Positions 8,347 to 15,208 of a stretch of 24,842 nt of DNA are shown here, in pieces (the first letter of the stretch is position 1; each line of letters opens with the position of its first letter). The stretch spans positions 1 to 24,842 of the forward strand of contig DLAA01000077.1 of assembly GCA_002493835.1 (NCBI GenBank). The letters run 5' to 3'. A model generated the notes under the pieces. It was not told the DNA's origin. It made no database searches and saw nothing but the letters and a program-made list of their open reading frames with translations. The stretch comes from Lachnospiraceae bacterium UBA7060 (GTDB lineage Bacteria; Bacillota; Clostridia; Lachnospirales; Lachnospiraceae). The position numbers and the translations under genes were made by a program.

Positions 8347-9480
8347 TTAATTTTCCTCCTTAAAATCGTCTGCGGCGTTTGCCGCATTGTTCATAGCCGG
8401 GCGTCTGTCCGACGCGGGTACTAAAGCCGGTTTGCCCTTTGGTTTTTCAACCAGGTTTCCGAGCAACTTGTCGAATTTTGCCTTTCCGAGCAGCTTTGTC
8501 ATGGCCGTGATGCCGAGAACCTTATGCTCAAACGGATCGAAGCCCTCCTGTTTTACTGTGTCTGCGACTGCCGTTTCATTGATGTATCTGCGGTTGGAGC
8601 GTCCTTCAACCACCTTCCAGCCGTCATATTCCACTCCCGCAAGTGCCTGCGCCAAGGCGTATTCCTTCACGTCCGCCGCCCATGCCGCCAGCTCGTCCGC
8701 TTTCGCAAGGACGGCGGCGATCTCCGCGTTTTCCAGTTCAGCAGGCATCTCAAAGTCGTACTTTGCCAGTTCGAGGTTGTACTCCGCCCTTTTCCTGCAG
8801 GTCGCTTTGACCTTGCAGAACCGGCAGTGTTCCCCGGCCTTGAAATCTCCCTTGCCGTCATAGGCGAGTTTTGCGATAGGGGCGAGGGTCTCCTCCGCCC
8901 ATTGGTAAAGGTCAGCCTTTGACATTGTGGACACACTGACATTCTCCCGGCGCGGCTGGTAGATCGTCATGCAGACCAATGTGATGTCATAAATCCCATC
9001 GAAAAGCTCCAGGGCGCCAAGCGCGTAGCACATCATCTGCGGATTCTCCAGGGCAGAAACTTCCACGCCCCTGCCATACTTGAAATCAATCACATAAAGC
9101 GTCCCGTCCGCTACGATCAGGCAGTCGCCCGTGCCAAAGCCCTCCGGCACATACCTGGAAAAGTCGAGCCGCTGTTCCACGAGGACAACGGGATCCCTGC
9201 AGGTGTCCTTCACTTTTTCCACGATTTCAGAAATATAGGCAGCATAATCATCTGTGCAGCATTCCATTTCCTCGTCATAGAAAGAGAGTGCCGCAGTCGG
9301 GGTTTTGACATCTTTTCCGAGATATTTCAGCACCTTGTACTCACACAAAGCGTGTGCATCCGAGCCTTCTGCGGCATATTCGCTGCCCTTGTCCTCCACT
9401 TCCGCACAGAGTTTTGCGGACGGCGGGCAGACAAGCCACCGGTGGCTTGAGGATGCGGAAAGAAGTGCATGTTTACCCAT
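8347..9480 (-). CDS. DUF2800 protein, RecB/Cas4-like nuclease of phage replication modules
   Basis: A 377-aa DUF2800 protein beginning MGKHALLSASSSHRWLVCPP. It shows the PD-(D/E)XK core: GTGDCLIVADG with the catalytic D, then LYVIDFKYGRG (DxK), and a QMMCYALGALEL helix. Cysteines at C-P-P near the N-terminus and in HCRFCKVKATCRKR could bind an Fe-S cluster, as in Cas4/AddB-like nucleases. It probably degrades or processes DNA ends during phage replication or recombination. I chose the start at 9480 because GGAGG lies 9 nt upstream and the SSSxRWxxCPxS motif then sits at the family position; a longer open frame to 9597 shadows the upstream gene. It overlaps that gene by 8 nt. Confidence 0.93.
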   Translation of the reverse strand: MGKHALLSASSSHRWLVCPPSAKLCAEVEDKGSEYAAEGSDAHALCEYKVLKYLGKDVKTPTAALSFYDEEMECCTDDYAAYISEIVEKVKDTCRDPVVLVEQRLDFSRYVPEGFGTGDCLIVADGTLYVIDFKYGRGVEVSALENPQMMCYALGALELFDGIYDITLVCMTIYQPRRENVSVSTMSKADLYQWAEETLAPIAKLAYDGKGDFKAGEHCRFCKVKATCRKRAEYNLELAKYDFEMPAELENAEIAAVLAKADELAAWAADVKEYALAQALAGVEYDGWKVVEGRSNRRYINETAVADTVKQEGFDPFEHKVLGITAMTKLLGKAKFDKLLGNLVEKPKGKPALVPASDRRPAMNNAANAADDFKEEN

Positions 9481-9835
9481 TCCCCAGCACCTCCGCTTCC
9501 GAAAGCAGGGCTTCATACTCCGCCGGATCAACATCCGACAGCCTATCCGCCCCATGCTGTGTGATGAGGCTCCTGACCTCCGCCGTATATCCCGCACGGG
9601 ATTTTTCCGCCAGCACCATACGGACTTCTTCCAGCGTCAGCGGTTTCTTTTCCGGTTCCGCTTCTGCAGGAGCAGGCTCCTGCGCCTTCGGCTTAGGCTC
9701 TTCTTTTGTCCTGATTTTCTTCTTCGGTTCTTCCTTCGGCTCGCCGCTTGCCATTGCATCTGCAAGTGCCTGCAGGCTGTCTCCCAAAGAGCGGACATCC
9801 TCAATGACATTCAAAAGCAACTTAATCCTGCTCAT
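9473..9835 (-). CDS. Small phage protein, 120 aa (often misnamed rRNA biogenesis protein rrp5)
   Basis: The N-terminal helix MSRIKLLLNVIEDVRSLGDSL is followed by a charged, low-complexity linker rich in E, K and P (about 35-70). The C-terminal domain contains LTLEEVRMVLAEKSRAGYT and ITQHGADRLSDVDPAEYEAL. This pattern is common in phages next to DUF2800 genes, where databases often carry the misleading name rrp5. The C-terminal helix set resembles a small DNA- or protein-binding module; no enzyme residues are visible. The start at 9835 is chosen because AGGAGG is well placed before it. It overlaps both neighbours, which supports translation in the packed operon. Confidence 0.8.
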   Translation of the reverse strand: MSRIKLLLNVIEDVRSLGDSLQALADAMASGEPKEEPKKKIRTKEEPKPKAQEPAPAEAEPEKKPLTLEEVRMVLAEKSRAGYTAEVRSLITQHGADRLSDVDPAEYEALLSEAEVLGNG

Positions 9836-10034
9836 TTTCCTTTTTCCCTCCTTTGACTTCATGAATTTCTACCGACTCCACACTCTGTCCAGGCGAGAGC
9901 AGGTATACCGTTGTGAAATCCCCGAAAAGCAGATGGAGAAGTCTCATCGGTAGCCTGCAATCCGCGCCTTCCAGTACCCTTGTCCTGGATTTTTCGTCCG
10001 TGACATTGATGCGGATTCTATGTTTCAGCGCCAT
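9822..10034 (-). CDS. Hypothetical phage protein, 70 aa
   Basis: A short protein starting MALKHRIRINVTDEKSRTRV, with a mid segment LPMRLLHLLFGDFTTVYLL and a charged tail. Alternating hydrophobic residues suggest a small beta-rich fold. I do not recognise a named family. It lies directly upstream of the 120-aa protein, overlaps its start by 14 nt, and has an AAGGAAG element upstream. The conserved position between the sigma-like gene and the 120-aa gene makes it a probable real gene. Confidence 0.72.
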   Translation of the reverse strand: MALKHRIRINVTDEKSRTRVLEGADCRLPMRLLHLLFGDFTTVYLLSPGQSVESVEIHEVKGGKKENEQD

Positions 10035-10057
10035 ATCCGATATCTTCCTTTCTGCAA

Positions 10058-10116
10058 GGGTTGTATCGTTTGTCCCTTACAACCCTATAGGCAAAAGGAA
10101 ATGGCAGAATCCGAAG
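10058..10116 (-). repeat. Copy 2 of the CTATAGGC repeat, fused to a 9-bp hairpin
   Basis: The repeat itself is 10085-10116; on the minus strand it starts CTTCGGATTCTGCC and ends TTTTGCCTATAG. Its outer edge is shared with a hairpin: AGGGTTGTA (10057-10065) and TACAACCCT (10078-10086) pair across 12 nt. It lies between the sigma-like gene and the 70-aa gene. The hairpin could shape the transcript in this short gap; function unknown. Confidence 0.65.
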
Positions 10117-10118
10117 TC

Positions 10119-10715
10119 CTATCTGTATAAATTTTTCAAAGTCTCATCTTCAGCGATGGCAGCATTGATCTTCTTCACCAGCTGGCCGACTCGGACATCG
10201 CTGATGCCAATCCTTTTTCCAGCTTTCGCTTTGGACAGTCCTTCCATAAATACAAGCCGGTAGACCTTCTGCCACTGTTCCGGCATTGCCGCCACAAGCT
10301 CCCGCAGACGGATGATCGTATCCGGGACTTCTTCCTCATCCGATACAGACAGCTGCTCCTCCAGGCGGCTGCTGTCGCCCAGGTCATCGCCGTCAGGATC
10401 GGTCTGCCCGTCCAGTGATTCCAATACTCGGTGCTTTCCGGGGATTTCATTCGCAAACGGCTCCCTTCCGTATTTCTCCTTGAAATCAGCGATGAACTGC
10501 TCCTTCCACTTGTCGTAAATAGGCTGATACCATTCCGGCAGCTTGTTTTCCTTGGCGTTGATGTACACCTCGTGGTCGTCCATCTTATGAAGAGCAAGGA
10601 TATCCACATCCTTAATCCCATGCTCTCCCGGCTTGTATTCGGTGACAAAATTTCCGTTGTCATCAAATAATTTGTAAGTACCTCTCTTGTCTTGCGGCGT
10701 TTTCTTGATTTTCAT
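10119..10715 (-). CDS. Phage sigma-70 region-4-like DNA-binding protein
   Basis: A 198-aa protein. The first 140 residues are mixed charged sequence (YKLFDDNGNFVTEYKPGEHG, then DKWKEQFIADFKEKYGREPF). The C-terminus has a sigma region 4/LuxR-like helix-turn-helix: AMPEQWQKVYRLVFMEGLSK, then AKAGKRIGISDVRVGQL. Such proteins occur at the head of phage and conjugative-element early operons and probably activate or modulate transcription. The start at 10715 (MKIKKTPQDKRG) has AAAGGA about 7 nt upstream; a longer open frame lacks such a site. It is the first gene of the minus-strand phage block and is followed at 10118 by repeat copy 2. Regions 2 and 3 of a full sigma factor are absent. Confidence 0.85.
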   Translation of the reverse strand: MKIKKTPQDKRGTYKLFDDNGNFVTEYKPGEHGIKDVDILALHKMDDHEVYINAKENKLPEWYQPIYDKWKEQFIADFKEKYGREPFANEIPGKHRVLESLDGQTDPDGDDLGDSSRLEEQLSVSDEEEVPDTIIRLRELVAAMPEQWQKVYRLVFMEGLSKAKAGKRIGISDVRVGQLVKKINAAIAEDETLKNLYR

Positions 10716-10946
10716 AGGTTGTCCTTTCCGCCTGCTTGACGGGAAGGACAATAAGGTACAAAAAGCCGGATGCGGTATGCACCCGGTTATCCCATGCCTG
10801 AAAAATGGTATAAGGAATAAAGGGTACATGCTGCCGCTTCCCCACTGACCGAATCAGCGGAAACAGCTTTATGTATCCAACATTGCCCTTATACGTAATC
10901 AGGCTTATTGTGATTTTTTTACTCGAAGCATTGCTCCATTGACATC

Positions 10947-10974
10947 TATCAGAAGAACATCAATGTTCCTGATA
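10947..10974. promoter_or_regulatory. Dyad-symmetric element upstream of the sigma-like gene
   Basis: TATCAG-aa-GAACAT (10947-10960) faces ATGTTC-CTGATA (10963-10974) around a 2-nt centre: 12 paired positions with one AA bulge. The site is about 230 nt upstream of the sigma-like gene. The size and symmetry suit a repressor operator or a short hairpin; which protein would bind is not visible. Confidence 0.4.
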
Positions 10975-11031
10975 ACTCATATAACGATTTGTATTTCTAA
11001 ATAATTCTTGAAGCAGCCCTTTACTTCATAC

Positions 11032-11059
11032 CTATAGGTAAACCGAACTGCAGCAAATC
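11032..11059 (-). repeat. Copy 3 (divergent) of the CTATAGGC repeat
   Basis: On the minus strand it reads GATTTGCTGCAGTTC, then GGTTTACCTATAG. It shares GATTTG, GCAGTT and CTATAG with copy 1 after a 2-nt gap. The CTATAG end lies in a perfect 12-nt palindrome, TACCTATAGGTA (11030-11041). Same orientation as copies 1 and 2. Confidence 0.5.
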
Positions 11060-11241
11060 ACTTCCTTTCAAATACGGCAATTGTCACCGCATCTTGGACA
11101 CTCATGCATTCCCCTGTCCTGATGCCCATCCTAAGTTTAAAGATTAATGTGTTTTAGGAAGGGAAATTACTGATAGCAGATTCATCTGCAATAATCGTGA
11201 AAAATAAATTTGTGAAAGCAGTAGTAAAATTCACATTTTTA

Positions 11242-11250
11242 TGTTACAAT
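11242..11250 (+). promoter_or_regulatory. Candidate extended -10 promoter for the NACHT-PLD-Z1-Vsr operon
   Basis: TGTTACAAT fits the extended -10 pattern TGnTAnAAT (TG at 11242-11243, TACAAT at 11245-11250) in an AT-rich setting. No good -35 lies 16-18 nt upstream, as is common for extended -10 promoters. It would start RNA near 11257 and give a leader of about 160 nt, which includes the GCACC/GGTGC hairpin at 11281-11301 and may be a control point. Confidence 0.45.
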
Positions 11251-11417
11251 AAATTGATACTTAAGTTTTCTGCCGTTTTCGCACCGTCTGCCATCTGGTG
11301 CAAAGCGAACCCTCTCTGCCTTAAGTTCTTTTTCATTATACAAAACCAAGCTGGCACTACTCGGCGGTGAAAGATATGTGTGGATAGGCTTGGACAGCTT
11401 TGGATAAGGAGGATATT

Positions 11418-13811
11418 ATGCAGTTTAATGAGTTTGCAAATAAACTGTTTTCTGTTTTAGGAAATGGGGCCAGCACCCACAGTTTTGCGAAGACACTTTT
11501 TGATTCCATTACTACCGATGACGGAAGCGATATCTTGGACGGCTATAAGAACAGTAGCTATAAGGGTTTTTACAATGGACACACTTCCATATCAGGAATT
11601 TCGAAGAAAATAAATACCTATGTCGAACCCATGGAATTTTCCGCATACATAGGCAACTTTTCGGATGCGGTCAGAGAGAATCTCTGCACGGTTTTCCAAA
11701 ATGCTATACCAGGCATCGAACCCAATAGTGCCGGAGATGAGCTTGCGGCTTTATTCGTAGAAATCATCACTCAGGCTGCCGGTGCAAATAAAAAAAGCAC
11801 TCCTAAAGGTGCTTCAAAGCCTGACACGATAACGCCAATTATAATGGACATCAATGGTGTCGCTCCGGATCTCGGAGAGTATCAGGACGGTGTTCTGTAT
11901 TTAGAAAGACGGGCAGCAGATAAAGGCGCAGCGAGTCCGTTCCAAAAATATCTGGATGCCGCAGTGTCATATTACTCCACAAAGAAAACCTTGCTTTACG
12001 CTGAAAAACCACATCCATTTTATGAACTGTATGTATGCAATAATGTTCACTACAGAAAATTTCGTGCCACAGGAGTACGTGATTTCAAATCAGAAAAAAC
12101 CATCAGCAATGCGACCGTAGAAAAGTTAGAGGCCGAATCAAAATACATCATTATCGAAGGCACCGGCGGAATTGGGAAATCCATGTTGCTCACGCATCTG
12201 TTTTTATCATCGGCAGAGAAATCTGCAGATACTGGAAGTACACCTTTCCTTCTGCCTCTGAAAGCTTACAAAGACACTACCAGCGGGATTGTCGATTTCA
12301 TATGGAAATCCGCAAGAGAATTTGATGCTGTCGTTTCCCAAAATGACATCATCTCCTCGCTTCAAGAGAAAAATATGATTTTACTTATGGATGGCCTTGA
12401 TGAAATTCAGAGTACCATTAGGGAGAACTTCGATTTGGACTTAGAAGCCTTTATCAAGTCTTATCCAGGCAATACTATTATCATCACATCTCGTCCCGTT
12501 TTTTCGTTTATCGCATACTCCAAGTTTTCTGTTTTTGATATACAGGAACTGACAAAAGAACAGGCTCTTGAACTTGTACAAAAACTGGAATTTTGGGATA
12601 CTGCTGCAAAGGAAAATTTTATGAAAGACCTGGACAGGCACCTATATGCCTCCCACTATCAATTTGCCAGCAATCCGCTACTATTAACGATAATGCTGAT
12701 GACATACACCACTTTTGGTGAGGTTCCTGCAAAGATGCACGTTTTCTATTCAAAAGCGTATGAAACGATGGCAAGGCTTCATGATGCGTCAAAGGGCACA
12801 TTCAAGCGAAGCCTCCATACAAAATTGACACCTGAAGAGTTTGCAAAATACTTTGCGGAATTTTGCGCCAGAACTTATACAGAGGAAATCCTGGAATTCA
12901 CTGAAAGAAATTTTTCAGTTTATATGTCAAAGGTTCTAAAAGACAGTTATGCCGAACTTACTGGTGTCCAGCCGAGAGACTTTCTTCTTGACCTTACCGA
13001 TAACCTCTGTATTATGTACCGCGAGGGAGAAAGATATTTTTTCATTCACCGCTCTTTCCAGGAATACTTCGCCGCCGTACATTTTGCATCCAGTTACGAT
13101 AACAAGTTGAAAAAGGTCGGCGATTTTTTTGAAAAGATGCAGCATCGTTCCTACACGGACAGAACATTCGACATGCTCTATGATATGATTCCTGCCAAGG
13201 TTGAAAGATTTATCTTTCTGCCATTTCTGGAAAGCCTCATAGCAGATTGCTCTAAGGCAGGGGACGATGAAGAATATTGGGAGTTTTTGGAGCGTATGTA
13301 TCCTGCTCTTTACTATGAGGAGGGCGAAACAGGCGATTCCTACCCGAACGAACCGCAGTCTTTTTTGTACCAGTCGATACTCAGGGAAAAGCAACTGGAA
13401 GCAGTCTCTGATCTCGATGATTACGGATGGCCGAAAGAAATCTATGAGATGCCGACAAAAAAATGGGTGTCAGCCTACAGGGAATTTACGGATGACGATG
13501 GATTCTATAATTATCCTGATCCTGATTGTATAAACGAAAAAATCCTTGAGGATACTACCATATTTGCCGAAGAAGATCTTCCATATCGGTATTTTGATTA
13601 TTTTGGGAGTCCGGATGAAGTGGGAATCACTGTTGAAATTGAAATATATGAGCTTCGCAAAAATCCGGCAAAGTATGCATGGCTTAGGGATTTCATGGAA
13701 CAGGCCGAATTTCCGATTCTTCGGGAATACTGCAATGTCAAAAAATATTATGATGAACTGAAAACAAGAATTGAGAAAGAGAACGATTCAGACAGTTTGT
13801 TTGACGATTAG
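11418..13811 (+). CDS. NACHT-domain STAND NTPase (putative anti-phage sensor/effector)
   Basis: A 797-aa protein. The N-terminal 130 residues are mainly helical and unassigned. The NACHT NTPase follows: Walker A EGTGGIGKSMLL (247-258), Walker B ILLMDGLDEIQ (321-331), sensor IIITSRP, the NPLLLTIML helix, and the typical closing motif FIHRSFQEYFAA. Then comes an acidic C-terminal region of about 200 aa, rich in D, E and Y, with no leucine-rich or TPR repeats that I can recognise. NACHT proteins are STAND ATPases; bacterial ones act in anti-phage defence by sensing phage products and oligomerising. I chose ATG 11418 because AAGGAGG ends 5 nt before it; an upstream in-frame TTG is inferior. No transmembrane segment or known nuclease/TIR effector domain is evident, so its effector activity is unknown. 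The HTH gene follows after 20 nt. Confidence 0.93.
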   Translation: MQFNEFANKLFSVLGNGASTHSFAKTLFDSITTDDGSDILDGYKNSSYKGFYNGHTSISGISKKINTYVEPMEFSAYIGNFSDAVRENLCTVFQNAIPGIEPNSAGDELAALFVEIITQAAGANKKSTPKGASKPDTITPIIMDINGVAPDLGEYQDGVLYLERRAADKGAASPFQKYLDAAVSYYSTKKTLLYAEKPHPFYELYVCNNVHYRKFRATGVRDFKSEKTISNATVEKLEAESKYIIIEGTGGIGKSMLLTHLFLSSAEKSADTGSTPFLLPLKAYKDTTSGIVDFIWKSAREFDAVVSQNDIISSLQEKNMILLMDGLDEIQSTIRENFDLDLEAFIKSYPGNTIIITSRPVFSFIAYSKFSVFDIQELTKEQALELVQKLEFWDTAAKENFMKDLDRHLYASHYQFASNPLLLTIMLMTYTTFGEVPAKMHVFYSKAYETMARLHDASKGTFKRSLHTKLTPEEFAKYFAEFCARTYTEEILEFTERNFSVYMSKVLKDSYAELTGVQPRDFLLDLTDNLCIMYREGERYFFIHRSFQEYFAAVHFASSYDNKLKKVGDFFEKMQHRSYTDRTFDMLYDMIPAKVERFIFLPFLESLIADCSKAGDDEEYWEFLERMYPALYYEEGETGDSYPNEPQSFLYQSILREKQLEAVSDLDDYGWPKEIYEMPTKKWVSAYREFTDDDGFYNYPDPDCINEKILEDTTIFAEEDLPYRYFDYFGSPDEVGITVEIEIYELRKNPAKYAWLRDFMEQAEFPILREYCNVKKYYDELKTRIEKENDSDSLFDD

Positions 13812-13831
13812 AAAGGAGCCGACAACCCACG

Positions 13832-14035
13832 ATGAGAATCAGCTACAACAAGCTATGGAAACTTTTGATAGATAAAGAAATGAATAAACATGATTTGAAG
13901 GTTGCTGCCGGTGTCAGCTCGGCATCAATAGCAAAACTTGGGAAATGCGAAAATGTTACCACGGATGTGCTTCTGAAAATCTGCGAAGCGCTGAACGTAC
14001 ACATGGATGATATCATGGAAACGATTGACGATTAA
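13832..14035 (+). CDS. Small Cro/CI-type HTH regulator, 67 aa
   Basis: A one-domain protein: SYNKLWKLLIDKEMNKHDL, then the helix-turn-helix GVSSASIAKLGKCENVTTDV and LLKICEALNVHMDDIMETI. It matches the very common short Firmicutes HTH proteins that start with the SYNKLWKLLID pattern. It lies 20 nt after the NACHT gene and 12 nt before the PLD nuclease, and its TAA overlaps the nuclease ribosome binding site, so it is an internal member of the operon. Its AAAGGAG is about 13 nt from the ATG, longer than usual, so translation may be weak or coupled. It probably controls the cassette in the manner of a controller protein; this role is inferred. Confidence 0.9.
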   Translation: MRISYNKLWKLLIDKEMNKHDLKVAAGVSSASIAKLGKCENVTTDVLLKICEALNVHMDDIMETIDD

Positions 14036-14047
14036 GGAGGATTTGAG

Positions 14048-15208
14048 ATGAAACTGCTTTATTCTGACATTCTTCCGCTTGCAGCCGAAGACGGTCAGCA
14101 GACCATAGCTGACTGCTTTAAGGAACAGCTGACCAAAGCGGACCGCCTGGAAATTGCTGTCGGGTATGTTTCCCGCGCATCGTTAGAGGAACTCGACGAA
14201 CTGGCGGCGGAATGCAATATCGGCACAATCTGCCTGAACATTGGTATGTATTACATCGAGGGGATGCCGGAAAGTTCCTACCACACAGCTGTAAAAATAC
14301 ATAGAAAATGGGCTGATTCCGGAATAGGGGAAATCCGTATGGTTCGTGCTTTCAAATATCACGGGAAAATTTATTGTTTCTATAAAGACAGCGAGCCGTT
14401 TGCGGCTATCATTGGCTCAGCAAATCTTGGAGTCCTGAAGCTCGAGGCATCCAACCGCAGGCAATACGAAATCGCTTCATTAACGACAAACGCCGATGAA
14501 TGCCGGGAGATTGCTGAATTCCTGAACAAACTGAAACAACCCAGCTGTTCTGCCAATATCAATGAGATTTCTGATATGCCGCTGATTTTTGAAAAAAACA
14601 ACGCATTATCAGGAATTGAACTCGTTACAGAGGTTCCGCCAACAAATGTGGAATTCTACAGGCGCTGTGCTGCATATGCGTCATTCATGCTCCCGCTCAA
14701 GGTTCCTGCAGCGGCGGAACGCCACATGGATGATGGACGGCATTTCACAAAATCCAACATAAATGTTTGTTATGCCGCGCCAAGAAGCAGGCGAAAATCC
14801 CGCGACTGGTACGAAACGCAGCTGACAGTTGCCAAGGAAATCACCCATATTGATGGATACCCCGAAAAGAATGTACCGTTTTTTATCGTTACTGATGATG
14901 GCTATTGGTTCAAAGCACATACCACAAGCGACGGCAATAAACAATTTAGCGCGGTTGGTGATGAACTGATTATGGGCAGATGGCTCAAAGGACGTCTTGT
15001 CGCAGCAGGACTGGTTGCCCCAATCAATGATACACAGAAGGATACCGACCGCAAGGGTATGATTACAAAGGAAATCCTGCAGGAGTATGGCTGTGAAAAT
15101 CTGTATCTGAAAAAAACAGGCCAAACCGCCTTGGACGGGGAAGGAAATGAGCTGGATGTTTGGATGCTGTCGTTCAAGCCGGAGGATATGGAAGGAGATG
15201 CTGATTGA
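14048..15208 (+). CDS. NgoFVII-like restriction endonuclease, PLD-type nuclease
   Basis: A 386-aa protein. The N-terminal phospholipase D-fold nuclease shows one HKD half-site: KYHGKIYCF with H105 and K107, then IIGSANLG with S124 and N126, followed by a glutamate (ASNRRQYEI). One active site per chain implies a dimer, as in BfiI-type enzymes that cut without metal. The C-terminal region (about 250-380) contains RDWYETQLTV, FFIVTDDGYWFKAHTTSDG and LIMGRWLKGRL, resembling the B3-like DNA-recognition domain of the NgoFVII family. It should cut DNA at a specific site when the cognate cytosines are unmethylated; the site cannot be told from sequence. The start has AAGGAGG 7 nt upstream. The stop overlaps the Z1 start by 1 nt. 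Confidence 0.9.
   Translation: MKLLYSDILPLAAEDGQQTIADCFKEQLTKADRLEIAVGYVSRASLEELDELAAECNIGTICLNIGMYYIEGMPESSYHTAVKIHRKWADSGIGEIRMVRAFKYHGKIYCFYKDSEPFAAIIGSANLGVLKLEASNRRQYEIASLTTNADECREIAEFLNKLKQPSCSANINEISDMPLIFEKNNALSGIELVTEVPPTNVEFYRRCAAYASFMLPLKVPAAAERHMDDGRHFTKSNINVCYAAPRSRRKSRDWYETQLTVAKEITHIDGYPEKNVPFFIVTDDGYWFKAHTTSDGNKQFSAVGDELIMGRWLKGRLVAAGLVAPINDTQKDTDRKGMITKEILQEYGCENLYLKKTGQTALDGEGNELDVWMLSFKPEDMEGDAD

Larger units (their letters stand above)
10716..11417. other. Divergent non-coding region between phage block and defence operon
   Basis: A 702-nt region without a supported gene. It must hold promoters for the leftward phage early genes and the rightward NACHT operon. It contains a dyad at 10947-10974, a third CTATAGG repeat at 11032-11059, a possible decayed micro-ORF (minus strand around 11060-11130, encoding MSVQDAVTIAVFERK in one frame and HECPRCGDNCRI in another), an extended -10 at 11242-11250, and a leader hairpin at 11281-11301. 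Two CTTAAGTT copies lie 60 nt apart at 11260 and 11320. A phage repressor or integrase might be expected here; none is present. Confidence 0.6.

Noticed and set aside
7777..8424. Plus-strand open frame of 215 codons opposite DUF2815
   Set aside because: Fully antisense to a well-supported phage gene, with no start signal and no known motif.
11060..11130. Possible zinc-ribbon micro-gene (HECPRCGDNCRI) on the minus strand
   Set aside because: Only about 13-23 codons before a stop in either frame, with no proper start site; at most a gene remnant.
11400..11417. Upstream TTG start for the NACHT gene
   Set aside because: The AAGGAGG site lies between this TTG and the ATG at 11418 at the correct distance for the ATG.
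13832..14035. Toxin-antitoxin pair of the 67-aa HTH protein with a neighbour
   Set aside because: No small toxin-like gene adjoins it; its neighbours are an NTPase and a nuclease in a longer operon.
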